Shown piece after piece: positions 1-9,714 of a DNA stretch of 64,000 nucleotides. The notes under the pieces were generated by a model. The model saw nothing but the letters and a program-made list of their open reading frames with translations, did not search any database and was not told the origin of the DNA. The position numbers and the translations under genes are program-made. Positions within the stretch are counted from its first letter, which is position 1. Each line of letters opens with the position of its first letter. The DNA is from Chitinophagaceae bacterium (GTDB lineage: Bacteria; Bacteroidota; Bacteroidia; Chitinophagales; Chitinophagaceae): positions 124,001-188,000 of the forward strand of contig JADKIE010000004.1 in the NCBI GenBank assembly GCA_016721385.1, given 5' to 3'.

Positions 1-140
1 AGTTATTATCCTTTATAAATGTTCATCTACTTTAAAAATCTGCTCACCTACTTAAAGTAACATTTCATCAACTTGTATGTAAATATGTAAGTTTGAATTG
101 TAGGTTTACACTGGTTTTTCATAGGATATTGGATTAAAAC

Positions 141-165
141 GGGACTGAATTTCTATTCTGGTCCC
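141..165 (+). terminator. Possible weak hairpin terminator
   Basis: GGGAC and GAAT arms pair with ATTC and GTCCC around a TTCT loop, with a small internal mismatch, and an AT-rich tail follows. It could end a plus-strand gene lying to the left of the window. I see no gene in positions 1-254, only AT-rich DNA. The call is weak because the stem is interrupted and the tail is not a clean T run. Confidence 0.3.
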
Positions 166-254
166 TAAATTTTTAAATTGTAAAAAAATACTTTACGTTC
201 ATTAAACATAAAGAGAAGGCTTAATTGATATTCAAACCATTTGCCTTATCCTCA

Positions 255-282
255 ATCCCACAGTTTTTTGTGGGATTTTTTT
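255..282 (+). terminator. Rho-independent terminator
   Basis: A perfect 8-bp stem (ATCCCACA / TGTGGGAT) with a T-rich loop is followed by a run of six T on the plus strand. The T run reaches the stop codon of purC, which is read on the other strand. The polarity suggests it ends a plus-strand transcript entering from the left. For purC itself the tail is not T-rich. Confidence 0.75.
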
Positions 283-1195
283 ATAATGCAGCAATTATTT
301 TAGTGTAGGTTTCTTCATCGGAGAGATTTTTTGACACAAATTTTTCTCCAATCACTTTTTCATAAAGTTCTATATACCTGTTACTTATGGTTGTTATCCA
401 TTCATTGGTCATTTCGGGCACCGTTTGCCCTGTTTTGCCCATAAAATCATTTTCAATCAGCCATTCCCGTACAAACTCCTTGCTGAGCTGTTTTTGTTTT
501 TCGCCTTTTTGTTGGCGTTCTTCAAATTCATCTGCATAAAAATATCTGGAGCTATCGGGTGTGTGTATTTCATCCATCAAAACAATTTCATCGCCAATTT
601 TACCAAATTCATACTTGGTATCTACCAAAATAAGCCCTTGTTTGGCGGCAATTTGTTTCCCTCTTGTAAATAAAGCCAAGGCATATGTACAAAGTGTATT
701 CCACTCCTTTAGCGTAGCTAATCCTTGTTTTACTATTTCTTCGGGTGTAATATCTTCGTCATGGCCTTGGGCAGCTTTTGTGCTTGGTGTAATAATAGGA
801 GCAGGAAAATAGTCGTTCTCTTTCATTCCATCTGGCATTGCAGCACCACATAACGTTCTTTTACCTTCTTTGTAGGTACGCCAGGCATGGCCTGTAAGGT
901 TTCCTCTTACCACCATTTCTATTTTAAATGGGTCACATTTTTTGCCAATTGCCACATTTGGAGCCGGAGTAGATATTAGCCAATTTGGGCATATATCCTT
1001 AGTGGCGTTAAGCATATATGCAGCTATTTGGTTTAAAACCTGTCCTTTAAAGGGTATAGGACGAGGTAAAATAACATCAAAAGCCGAAATACGATTGCTT
1101 GCAACCATTACTAAAATATCGTTATTTAGGTAGTAAACATCTCGTACTTTACCACTATAAAAATTTATCTGATTGGGGAAGTTAAACTGTGCCAT
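281..1195 (-). CDS. purC: Phosphoribosylaminoimidazole-succinocarboxamide synthase (SAICAR synthetase)
   Basis: Cytoplasmic enzyme of de novo purine synthesis that ligates aspartate to CAIR using ATP. The 304-residue protein is full length and uninterrupted. Visible family signatures are the N-terminal GKVRDVY stretch, SNRISAFDVILP, the ITPSTKAAQGHDE loop, and LVDTKYEFG followed by LMDEIHTPDSSRY near residue 210. The ATG start is followed directly by the FNFPNQINFYSGKVRD segment expected at the start of this family. It is a single gene facing away from the TonB receptor downstream, so a promoter should lie in the 1196-1333 spacer, where I see no convincing element. Confidence 0.95.
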   Translation of the reverse strand: MAQFNFPNQINFYSGKVRDVYYLNNDILVMVASNRISAFDVILPRPIPFKGQVLNQIAAYMLNATKDICPNWLISTPAPNVAIGKKCDPFKIEMVVRGNLTGHAWRTYKEGKRTLCGAAMPDGMKENDYFPAPIITPSTKAAQGHDEDITPEEIVKQGLATLKEWNTLCTYALALFTRGKQIAAKQGLILVDTKYEFGKIGDEIVLMDEIHTPDSSRYFYADEFEERQQKGEKQKQLSKEFVREWLIENDFMGKTGQTVPEMTNEWITTISNRYIELYEKVIGEKFVSKNLSDEETYTKIIAAL

Positions 1196-1333
1196 TTTGC
1201 TAAATTAATATGGATATAACTACCAGCCTAAATTTGATTATATTTAGATTTCAACAAATGTTTAGAAATAAAATTTTAATGTAAAAATAACAATACGTAT
1301 TTTGCCGTATATTTAAAACCAAAAAAAAGCAAT

Positions 1334-4109
1334 ATGAAGAAAATTACAAGCTACTTGGTTACGTTGTTGTTGGCTAATGTTTTATACATTAATGCCTTTG
1401 CACAAAATGTAACCATAAGCGGTAATGTTAGAAACAGTAGCACAAAAGAAGGTGCAGGTGCTGTTTCGGTTACTGTAAAAGATGGTACAGGTGGTAATTA
1501 TACCGATGATAAAGGTAATTTTAAATTAGTTGTAAAAAGCCTGCCTGTTACGTTATTAATATCGTCTATCGGCTATGAATTGCAAGAAGTTACTTTTACT
1601 ACTGCCTCCTTTATGCAGGTAGAATTAAAGCCTACGAATGCATTAGGTACAGAAGTAGTAGTTTCGGCAAGCAGGGTTCCGCAAAGAATTATGGAATCGC
1701 CGGTATCCATTGAAAGAGTTAGTGCCGCTAACTTGCGTACAGCGCCAGCTGCAAACTTTTACGATGTAGTACTTGCTTTAAAAGGTGTAGATGTAACTAC
1801 ATCTTCCTTAACTTTTAAAACACCTACTACCAGAGGTTTTAACGGAAGCGGAAACACTCGTTTTAATCAATTGGTGGATGGAATGGATAATTTAGCACCG
1901 GGCTTAAACTTTTCGGTTGGTGCAATTATTGGTTTAAGTGAGTTAGATGTTGATAATATTGAGTTATTATCAGGTGCGTCATCAGCCCTATACGGTCCGG
2001 GTGGTATGAATGGTACTTTACTTATGACCAGTAAAAATCCATTTAAATATCAAGGTTTATCGTTTTTAGTTAAAGAAGGGATAATGAATACCGATCATCG
2101 TCAGAGGCCGGCATCTCCTTACCATAATTGGAACATGCGTTGGGCTAATAAAGTATCTGAAAAATTTGCCTTTAAAATTAATGCTGAACTAATTTCTGCA
2201 AAAGATTGGATGGGTACAGATACAAGAAACTATAACAGAATAGGCTCTTTAGGAAGTGTAAAAGCTGGCAACAGGCAAACAGATCCTAATTATGATGGAA
2301 TTAATGTTTATGGAGATGAAACAACTGTTGATATTCGTGCATTTTTTGGAAGTATTGCTAATAATTTACCAGGGAGCAGCTAATTTTATTAATGCCAATG
2401 GTTTAATGAATACTGCACAAAGTGTTTCCCGTACCGGATATACCGAAAGAGAGTTAGTAAATCCAAACACTATCAACTTTAAACTTGCCGGCTCTTTACA
2501 TTACAAATTGTCCGAAAATACGGAAGCTATTTTAGCAGGATATTGGGGTACCGGTAATACCATTTACACCGGTAGCGACAGATATTCTTTAAAAGACTTT
2601 AAAATGGGTCAGTATAAGGCCGAATTGGTAAATAAAAACTGGAATTTAAGAGCTTATACTACACAGGAAAATGCCGGCGAATCTTATAATGTAACCGCTA
2701 CAACAAGGTTGTTTAACGAGAGTTGGAAAAAATCGGTTACAACAGATGCTGCAGGTAATCCTACACCATTATCTACAGATTGGTATATACAATATGCATT
2801 CTCTTATTTAAGTAATAGAATGAACGGGATGACAGATTACGATGCTCATCAAGCTTCAAGAGCTTTGGCAGATGTAGGAAGACCTGTTGCCGGTAGTGCA
2901 GCATTTAAAACTGCTTACGATGCTATTCGTAAAAAACCAATTTCAAAAAATGGCGGTTTATTATTAGACAGATCTGATTTATATGCAATAGAGGGTAACT
3001 ATAATCTATCTTCAATTACAGGTAAATATGCCGATGTATTAGTGGGTGCTAATTTTAAAACATTTGTACTAAACTCAGAAGGAACATTATTTGCCGATTC
3101 AACCGGAGCTATAAAAACTTCTGAATATGGTGCCTATATTCAAGCTTCTAAAAAAATTGGTAAAATGTTAAACCTAACCGCATCGGGCAGGTACGATAAA
3201 AACCAAAACTTTAATGGCCGCTTTACTCCAAGAGTTACAGCTTTAATTAAGGTTAAAGAAGGAAATAATATACGTTTATCTTATCAATCGGCTTATCGTT
3301 TCCCAAGTAATCAGCAACAATGGATTAATTTACAAGTAGGTAGTACACGTTTAATAGGTAGTAATGCTTCTTTTGCTCAGTACATTGGTTATAATACTAA
3401 TCCTTTGTACACTTATGATATTGTACCGAATACTTCAACCAGAAAAAATTTCAAAACATTTACACCTCCGGCAGTTAAGCCAGAATCGGTTAGCTCATTT
3501 GAAGTTGGTTACAAAGGTTTAATGTTAAACAGTAAGTTATTGATAGACTTATATGCATATTTTGGTCAATACCAAGATTTTTTAAGCAGAACGAATACAG
3601 TACAAACAACTTCTGGCGTAGCAGCAGATACTACAAATCCTAATAAGAGAAGAGATATTTCGGTGGTAGTAAATGCACCAGATAAAGTTAAAACTTTTGG
3701 TTTTGGTATAAGTGCAGATTACAGACTGCCTTTAAATTTTGTGATAGGAGCCAACCTTTCATCGGATGAATTAAAGGATGTGCCTGTTAATTTTGCAGCT
3801 AATTTTAATGCGCCAAAATATAAAACCAATTTAACAATTGGTAATTCGGGTTTTGGGGCTAAAAAACGCTTAAGTGCAAGTTTAGCTTACAGATGGCAGC
3901 AAGGGTTTTTATATCAGGCAGATTTTGGTAACGGAAACATACCCGATGTACATACTTTAGATGCACAAGTAAGTTTTAAATTGCCTAAAACAAAATCTAT
4001 TTTAAAATTTGGAGCAAACAATTTGCTAAACCAATATTATTATAATGCAATTGGTAACTCACAAATAGGTGGTTTATATTATGTAAGCTTTGGTTACAAC
4101 GTTTATTAA
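1334..4109 (+). CDS. TonB-dependent outer-membrane receptor, frameshifted
   Basis: About 924 residues once a single frameshift is bridged. A signal peptide (through NAFAQ) leads into a CarboxypepD-regulatory-like domain (about residues 25-100), a plug domain with VVVSASRVPQRI and a GSGNTRFNQLVDGMDN stretch, and a long beta-barrel ending in an aromatic-rich YVSFGYNVY terminus, as expected for BAM insertion. The break lies at the GGG of 2374-2376: removing one base joins NNLPG to AANFINANG. The receptor presumably imports a siderophore, vitamin or oligomer, but no substrate can be read from sequence. It is followed after 40 bp by a fasciclin lipoprotein, probably in the same operon. Confidence 0.85.
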
Positions 4110-4149
4110 TACTTAACCAAGCCAATTTTAAAATTTTAAAAAAATAAAA

Positions 4150-5454
4150 ATGAAAAAAATATTTAAAACACTAAATTTTTCTTTGTTAGTGATTTTGTCA
4201 GGCATTTTCTTTCTAACATCTTGTAATAAAGATTTAGAGCAATTTGCGCCTATTCCAACGCCTACATATCCTACAGGTAGTGGTATTGCTGCTACACTTG
4301 CAGCAAACTCAAACTACAGTTTTTATAATGCACTTATAACAAGAGCAGATAGTGGAGCAGCTGCAGGTACAGGGCTTAGGGCAACACTAAATGATCTTAC
4401 AAAAACATTTACTTTATTTACTACGGATAATGCAGGAATGAAACTTTTTGTTAATTCTCAATCTGGTGGTCTTGTACCATTAACAGCACCTGATGCAACT
4501 TTCTTAGGCTTTATTGGTGCCAATGTACCTGTTGCAAGTGCTGCTGGGATTGTTCAATATCACATGGTTGGACAAAAATTCACAGCAAGTTCATTTGGTT
4601 CTGCATTTCCAAACTATCCGTTAACAAGTCAAATAATACTTGACCCAGCCCAACCATTTGTAAGAATGCCTATTTTTCCAGTAAAAGGAACTACGTATTC
4701 TTATGTTAATACAATGCCATTAACTACTCCTGAAATTGTTGCAGCTAATGGTGTTATACATACTACCTTTTCAGTTGTAGCCCCATTGCCGGCAAAACCT
4801 TTAGTTACTTTACGTACATTAATAAATGCAGATGCTAGCTTAACCTACTTTAAAGCTGCCATTGCCCGTGCAGATAGCGGCCAAGTTGGTATTAGTGGTG
4901 TTGGCCCTTTTGGTTTGCAGTTTGATTCATTAATGAATTATCCTGTTACTAATATGACGGTTTTAGCGCCTAACAATACAGCATTTCAAACGTTAATTTT
5001 TGGTTTAGTATACTCTCAGGTTTTAGCTGCTACAGGTAGTACTAGTATAGCAACTACACAAGCAAATGCTGCAGTTGCTGCAGGCCCGGCTTTTTTAAAT
5101 ACAAATAATGTTTCAACAGCTTTAATGAGAGGTGTTGTAGCTTATCATATTTTAGCTTCAAATAATACTGGTTCGTATAAGCCCGATATCAGAGCGTTTT
5201 CTGTTAATTTTTCACCTACAGTAAATTCTTTTGCTAAAACACTCGTTAATGGTTCGGTTGCTGCACACCCTGGCATAATGGCGCAAGCTACTTTTACCGG
5301 CCCTGTAGTTACTGGTTTTAAATTTACAGGTATGGGTACGTTTCCTCCTGGAGGAGCGCCATTTAGTGGCACTGCAGCTAATGCAACTTCTTGGGATAAA
5401 ATGGCTTTAAACGGTGTGTTACATGTTATTGACAGAGTATTATTGCCACAGTAA
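4150..5454 (+). CDS. Fasciclin-domain lipoprotein
   Basis: 434 residues. The N-terminus is a lipoprotein signal peptide with lipobox FLTSC followed by NKDLEQF, so surface or periplasmic anchoring is expected. Two fasciclin (FAS1)-like repeats can be traced: each runs from an 'ANSNYSFYNALITRADSG' or 'ADASLTYFKAAIARADSG' type start, through FTLFTTDNAGMKLF or MTVLAPNNTAFQTL, to a YHMVG or YHILA segment, and the second ends in GVLHVIDRVLLPQ. FAS1 domains mediate adhesion or ligand binding. The tight spacing after the TonB receptor suggests it works with that receptor, which is inference. Confidence 0.85.
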   Translation: MKKIFKTLNFSLLVILSGIFFLTSCNKDLEQFAPIPTPTYPTGSGIAATLAANSNYSFYNALITRADSGAAAGTGLRATLNDLTKTFTLFTTDNAGMKLFVNSQSGGLVPLTAPDATFLGFIGANVPVASAAGIVQYHMVGQKFTASSFGSAFPNYPLTSQIILDPAQPFVRMPIFPVKGTTYSYVNTMPLTTPEIVAANGVIHTTFSVVAPLPAKPLVTLRTLINADASLTYFKAAIARADSGQVGISGVGPFGLQFDSLMNYPVTNMTVLAPNNTAFQTLIFGLVYSQVLAATGSTSIATTQANAAVAAGPAFLNTNNVSTALMRGVVAYHILASNNTGSYKPDIRAFSVNFSPTVNSFAKTLVNGSVAAHPGIMAQATFTGPVVTGFKFTGMGTFPPGGAPFSGTAANATSWDKMALNGVLHVIDRVLLPQ

Positions 5455-5478
5455 TTAGTATATTTTATTTCTGATATT

Positions 5479-5510
5479 AAAAATCCTCATGTGTTTGCAT
5501 GAGGATTTTT
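5479..5510. terminator. Bidirectional hairpin terminator
   Basis: A 13-bp perfect stem, AAAAATCCTCATG / CATGAGGATTTTT, with a 6-nt loop. It has T runs on both strands and sits between two converging genes, the fasciclin lipoprotein and the NUDIX hydrolase. Confidence 0.88.
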
Positions 5511-5513
5511 GTT

Positions 5514-5975
5514 TTATGAATGATTTTGCAAAATAATTTTTGCAACAATTTTATCTATCGGCAACAGTACATCTTTATCAGAAAAATGGTTTAAATCAAT
5601 AAGCCTAAAGGTTTCTATTTCTTTTGTTTCTTGGTACTTTGCCATTTGATAGGTATCAAACTCAAATGGATTTTCTCTTAATGGAACTGTTATTTCTTCT
5701 AAGGCAGTAACGTAATAATAAATAGAAATTATTTGATGAGACGGATTAAATGCACTTACCTGAAAATAATCGGTTGTATAAATATGATTTCCAACTTCAA
5801 CTCGTAAATTCATTTCTTCTAAAAATTCTCTTTTAAGGCAGTCTCTTGTGCCTTCACCAAACTCTAAACCACCACCCGGAAATTTGGTGATATAAGAGCC
5901 TCGTATATACTCATCACTAACTAATATTTGATTGGCTTCTGTTACCAAAATACCGTAAACTCTTATATTAAGCAT
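5514..5975 (-). CDS. NUDIX hydrolase
   Basis: 153-residue NUDIX pyrophosphatase that would hydrolyse a nucleoside diphosphate linked to another moiety. The NUDIX box is visible around residues 35-57: GGLEFGE, seven residues, then REFLEE. The usual Gly after the EE is replaced (MNL), a tolerated variation. It lies five bases downstream of the CorA gene on the same strand and is probably the last gene of that run. The substrate cannot be predicted. Confidence 0.85.
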   Translation of the reverse strand: MLNIRVYGILVTEANQILVSDEYIRGSYITKFPGGGLEFGEGTRDCLKREFLEEMNLRVEVGNHIYTTDYFQVSAFNPSHQIISIYYYVTALEEITVPLRENPFEFDTYQMAKYQETKEIETFRLIDLNHFSDKDVLLPIDKIVAKIILQNHS

Positions 5976-5980
5976 TATTT

Positions 5981-6919
5981 CTATTTTTTAAGGCGTTTCC
6001 AGTAATTCCATACTACAAAGGCTAATATGGCAAAGGCTAATATTACCGGTACCCAAAATGCATAATGAGTGTCTTTGTAGGGGATAGGTACATTCATACC
6101 ATAAATGCTGGCTATTAATACCGGAATACTTAAAAATATAGTAAGGGTGGTTAATCTTTTTAATCCTTCGTTTTGATTGTTACTTATTATACTGGCAAAT
6201 GCATCTAACGTACTGCTTAAAATATTGGTATACGTATTAGCCGTTTCCAAGGCCTGCGATGTTTCTACCACTAAATCATCTAAAAAATCCTTTTCATCTT
6301 CGGTTAATTGTAAAATATTTGTACGGGCAAGTTTCATCATTAATAGTTCGTTACTGCGTAATGCAGTAATAATGTAAACTAAGCTTTTTTGAATACGCAT
6401 TAAATGCAATAATTCTTCGTTTCTGTTAGCATCGTACAATTTTTGCTCTAACTGATTGCGGCGGTGGTTAATTTCTTTAAGATATTCATGAAAATTGGTG
6501 GTTACCTTTTCGAAAATTTTAAGCACCATCATGTTTTTTTTATCGGGATGGCGGTTTTGAAAACTATTCAGGAATTTTTTTATTGCTTCATTTTCAAAAG
6601 AATTTACTGTTACAATTTGATTATGTGTTAAAATAATACAAATGGGAATGGTAATATAAAAAGCATCGCTATCGTTAAACGAATTGTTTTCGGTAGCAGT
6701 TTTTATCACAATAAGTTTTACATTATCATCTATTTCGTAACGGCTTCTTTCATCAATATCTAACGAGTCTTTTAAAAAATCTATCGGTATATCAAGGCTT
6801 TCGCTTAGTTCGGTAAACTCTTCCTGTTTTAAAGGAGGCAGCACATTTACCCAACTGCCAATTTCGGGCTTATCAATAGCAATCGTTTGATGTTCTATTA
6901 TTTTAAAATATTGAATCAT
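5981..6919 (-). CDS. corA: CorA-family divalent cation transporter
   Basis: 312 residues, typical CorA length. An N-terminal cytoplasmic domain and long helices (about 150-245) precede two C-terminal transmembrane segments. The signature YGMNVPIP lies between them, and the protein ends in a lysine-rich tail (WKRLKK). It imports Mg2+ (or Co2+/Ni2+) across the inner membrane as a pentamer. It overlaps the upstream DinB-like gene by four bases (ATGA), implying translational coupling. Confidence 0.92.
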   Translation of the reverse strand: MIQYFKIIEHQTIAIDKPEIGSWVNVLPPLKQEEFTELSESLDIPIDFLKDSLDIDERSRYEIDDNVKLIVIKTATENNSFNDSDAFYITIPICIILTHNQIVTVNSFENEAIKKFLNSFQNRHPDKKNMMVLKIFEKVTTNFHEYLKEINHRRNQLEQKLYDANRNEELLHLMRIQKSLVYIITALRSNELLMMKLARTNILQLTEDEKDFLDDLVVETSQALETANTYTNILSSTLDAFASIISNNQNEGLKRLTTLTIFLSIPVLIASIYGMNVPIPYKDTHYAFWVPVILAFAILAFVVWNYWKRLKK

Positions 6920-7452
6920 TTGCTGCTTGCTGTAATATTATTAATAGTGTTTGTGTGATGTTGTGTGTGATATATGGTAAAATAACAAAGCTCTCTTAAT
7001 GTTATTTTACCTAACAATGGGTGTTTAATTAAATAATTATCCAAATCTTCTTCGGTTCTGTTTTTAGTTAAAGATTTTACATAATGTTGGGTTACTTTAT
7101 CCCACTGGTGTAAAAGATTTTCTTTTTTTGTAAAATCTTTTGTGGGCTTTGGTACAAACCTTGCACTTGCAACAGCGCCTTGCTGTAATTTTAGTTTATA
7201 TTTCTGTACCAACTCCTCATAGGTTTTTGAAGTTCTGTTTGGCTTTCCGCCAATCCAGCGAATTAAAAATTTTGGCAGCCAAAATGCCAATGCCGAAATG
7301 TTGGTAGATATTAATAAATGCTTTAAATTATCTGCAACAGACCATTTGCCATCAACGCTTTCAAAAAAAACAGCATCATTAACATTGCTGCAAATTGTGG
7401 AAAAATTTGTTATTACTTTTGTTGTTTCGCTTAAGATGGCTTCTTTTCTCAT
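6916..7452 (-). CDS. DinB-like / DUF1569-type four-helix protein
   Basis: 178 residues, no signal peptide. It has the layout of the DinB/YfiT helical-bundle superfamily: an N-terminal WSVADNLKHLLIST helix carrying one histidine and a C-terminal LCYFTIYHTQHHTNTI helix carrying a histidine cluster, together a plausible metal site. Members include thiol-dependent transferases, and this genome encodes bacillithiol synthesis (bshB1), but a link is only inference. It overlaps dapF by four bases at its start and corA by four at its end. Confidence 0.7.
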   Translation of the reverse strand: MRKEAILSETTKVITNFSTICSNVNDAVFFESVDGKWSVADNLKHLLISTNISALAFWLPKFLIRWIGGKPNRTSKTYEELVQKYKLKLQQGAVASARFVPKPTKDFTKKENLLHQWDKVTQHYVKSLTKNRTEEDLDNYLIKHPLLGKITLRELCYFTIYHTQHHTNTINNITASSK

Positions 7453-8231
7453 AAATCTATTTCTCCTTTAAATACAAATTGTGCAGGGCCACAAAGCCAA
7501 ATATTTTCAAAATTTTCGTCATCCATTTTTTCAAACTCTACACTTAAATTTCCGCCAATAGTTTTTACTTCAATTCGGTTAAACCCTTTTTGATTGTGTG
7601 CACTTACCAACGCTGCAGCTGTTACACCCGTTCCGCAGCTAAGTGTTTCATCTTCTACGCCACGTTCGTACGTACGAACATATATATCGTTTTCATCAGT
7701 ACGTTCAACAAAGTTTACATTAATACCTTTTTCTGCAAAGGGTTTACTGTAACGAATTTCACGGCCTTCAAGGGCAACATTTATCTCTTTTACATTTGCA
7801 GAAAATTTTACATAATGCGGCGATCCGGTATTTAATATTGCATAAGTAGCATGTTCATCTACATTGTTTACATCTGCCATTTTAAGACGAACATGGCCTT
7901 TTTCATCTATCTCTGCTACATGTTCCCCATCAATTGCAATAAATTTGTAAACAGATTTGTGTATACCGGATGCGTAGGCAAATTTAACCAAACACCTGCC
8001 CCCATTGCCACACATGCTGCTTTCATTCCCGTCGGCATTAAAATAAATCATTTCAAAATCGTAACCTTCTTTATTTTGCAAAAGCATTAATCCATCTGCA
8101 CCAATGCCGTATTTTCTGTTGCATAAACGATTAATTTGTTGAGTAGATAATTGGCCAACTTGACCTGCCCTGTTATCTGCAATAATAAAATCGTTGCCGG
8201 TGCCCTGATATTTATAAAAAGTTAAACCCAT
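7449..8231 (-). CDS. dapF: Diaminopimelate epimerase
   Basis: Interconverts LL- and meso-diaminopimelate for lysine and peptidoglycan synthesis in the cytoplasm. 260 residues, full length. Both catalytic cysteines are present: MCGNGGRCLV near residue 75 and LSCGTGVTAAAL near residue 200. The start codon shares one base with the stop of the upstream phosphorylase (TAATG), indicating coupled translation. Confidence 0.96.
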   Translation of the reverse strand: MGLTFYKYQGTGNDFIIADNRAGQVGQLSTQQINRLCNRKYGIGADGLMLLQNKEGYDFEMIYFNADGNESSMCGNGGRCLVKFAYASGIHKSVYKFIAIDGEHVAEIDEKGHVRLKMADVNNVDEHATYAILNTGSPHYVKFSANVKEINVALEGREIRYSKPFAEKGINVNFVERTDENDIYVRTYERGVEDETLSCGTGVTAAALVSAHNQKGFNRIEVKTIGGNLSVEFEKMDDENFENIWLCGPAQFVFKGEIDL

Positions 8232-9109
8232 TAAATATGATCGGATATGATTTGAAGTGTTTTTTTAATTAAGGATTCAACTGCTGCGCCACTATCTTTG
8301 CTAAACTCTTTTGTAATACGGTTGGCAACAATGGCATTTAGGGATAGGCAATGGTGTCCTAAAATTTTTCCCATTCCATAAATTGCCGATGTCTCCATTT
8401 CAAAATTACTTATTCGATGATTACCAAAACTAAATTTTGTAAGGTTATCTATTAACGATGGATTTGCCAATCCCATTCGTAATACCCTGCCTTGTGGTCC
8501 GTAAAATCCGGGGCAAGTTACAGTAATACCCTGATGATAGCCGTTAACAAAATGTTTTAATAATGCACCACTTGCACTGCAAACATGTGGTTGTGCAAAC
8601 TTGCTGTTCAATTGGGTTTGCGTAATAAATTGTTGTACCAATTGTTCCTCTTCACTATTGGCAGGGTATTGATAAAAATTGAGTAAGTTATCTATACCTA
8701 AACCATGAGAGCTGGCAACAAAACTATCTACCGGAATATCTTTTTGTAAAGAGCCGGAAGTGCCAATGCGTATAATGTTTAGTGATGTAAGCTGCTCTTT
8801 TATTTGTCTGGTTGTAAAATCTATATTGGCCAAAGCATCCAATTCATTTATGGTAATATCAATATTATCTGTACCAATACCTGTGCCTACGCAAGTAATT
8901 CTTTTTTTACCAAGGTAACCTGTGTGGGTAACAAACTCCCGGTGTTTATTTTTGTATTCTATCTTGTCGAAATATTTGCTTACTTCTGCAACTCTGTCGG
9001 GATCTCCAACGGTTATAACGGTTGTTGCAATTTCTTCTGGCCTGCAATCCAAGTGGTAAATAGCACCACGGCTGTTAATAATTAATTCTGATTCGGCAAT
9101 GCGGTTCAT
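8231..9109 (-). CDS. Nucleoside phosphorylase (uridine phosphorylase-like)
   Basis: 292-residue PNP/UDP-family enzyme that would cleave a nucleoside with phosphate for salvage. Family signatures are VITVGDPDRV near the start (phosphate binding), the TCVGTGIGTDN segment, RIGTSGSLQ, and NFEMETSAIYGMG (the FEME ribose/base loop). It heads the minus-strand run that continues into dapF, the DinB-like gene, corA and the NUDIX gene. Uridine is the likeliest base by resemblance, but purine specificity is not excluded. Confidence 0.85.
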   Translation of the reverse strand: MNRIAESELIINSRGAIYHLDCRPEEIATTVITVGDPDRVAEVSKYFDKIEYKNKHREFVTHTGYLGKKRITCVGTGIGTDNIDITINELDALANIDFTTRQIKEQLTSLNIIRIGTSGSLQKDIPVDSFVASSHGLGIDNLLNFYQYPANSEEEQLVQQFITQTQLNSKFAQPHVCSASGALLKHFVNGYHQGITVTCPGFYGPQGRVLRMGLANPSLIDNLTKFSFGNHRISNFEMETSAIYGMGKILGHHCLSLNAIVANRITKEFSKDSGAAVESLIKKTLQIISDHI

Positions 9110-9172
9110 AGTTGTATATTTTGATTTTCAAATTTCGCCATTAGTATTTACAAAATAGAATAAAAAATACCT

Positions 9173-9180
9173 TATTTTTG
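9173..9180 (+). promoter_or_regulatory. Bacteroidota -7 promoter element for tRNA-Cys
   Basis: TATTTTTG matches the TAnnTTTG consensus and lies 13 bases upstream of the mature tRNA. I do not see a clear -33 TTG at the expected spacing, so the match is partial. Confidence 0.5.
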
Positions 9181-9193
9181 CAAACGTTAAAAT

Positions 9194-9264
9194 GGTCCTT
9201 TGGCCGAGTGGCTAGGCAAAGCTCTGCAAAAGCTTCTACAGCGGTTCGAATCCGCTAGGGACCT
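9194..9264 (+). tRNA. tRNA-Cys (GCA)
   Basis: 71 nt. The acceptor stem GGTCCTT pairs with AGGGACC (one G-U). The anticodon loop CTGCAAA gives anticodon GCA. The T arm carries TTCGAAT and the discriminator base is T, as expected for cysteine. No CCA is encoded. It is followed at once by a hairpin terminator. Confidence 0.95.
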
Positions 9265-9266
9265 CA

Positions 9267-9298
9267 AAAAATGCCTCGATACCATATCGGGGCATTTT
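9267..9298 (+). terminator. Hairpin terminator after tRNA-Cys
   Basis: The arms AAAATGCCTCGAT and ATCGGGGCATTTT pair with one G-T wobble around a short loop. The structure ends in a T run just before the next gene. Confidence 0.75.
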
Positions 9299-9312
9299 AA
9301 ATAAAACGGTTT

Positions 9313-9714
9313 ATGGGTACAAAAATTTTACATTGGCTAGGTGTATTGGCGGCAATTACTTTACTAGTTTCTTGCTTTTTGCCATGGGCTTATTATGCCG
9401 ATATTAATGAAACCTTTACAGGGTTTTACAGTTACAAAAATAATTATGGAAAGCCAGGCAAATTTTTGATGGCTATTGCCATATCGGGCTTGGTGTTTAC
9501 TCTGTTACCAAAAGTTTGGGCAAAAAGAGTAAACCTTTTTTTAGCAGCACTAGGTTTGGGTTACGCAATTAAAACGTATGTATTATTTACCAGTTGTTAT
9601 AATGCTTATTGCCCACAAAAACTTACAGGTATTTACGTAATGCTAATTGCATCAGCAGTATTGTTAATTTCTACAGTGTTTCCTAATTTAACCTTAGGGC
9701 CAAAAAAAGATTAA
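9313..9714 (+). CDS. Hypothetical four-helix membrane protein
   Basis: 133 residues with four hydrophobic segments (about 7-27, 54-72, 77-95 and 108-126), separated by short polar loops rich in Tyr and Lys. I do not recognise a named family. It begins 15 bp after the tRNA-Cys terminator and its last codons overlap the 3' end of glnS on the other strand by four bases. The start ATG is followed by a basic-hydrophobic N-terminus typical of an inner-membrane protein. Confidence 0.7.
   Translation: MGTKILHWLGVLAAITLLVSCFLPWAYYADINETFTGFYSYKNNYGKPGKFLMAIAISGLVFTLLPKVWAKRVNLFLAALGLGYAIKTYVLFTSCYNAYCPQKLTGIYVMLIASAVLLISTVFPNLTLGPKKD

Noticed and set aside
2292..2383. Two overlapping TonB-receptor genes instead of one
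   Set aside because: The downstream frame's apparent start has no signal peptide and lies in the middle of the barrel. One base in the GGG at 2374-2376 joins the two frames into a normal receptor.
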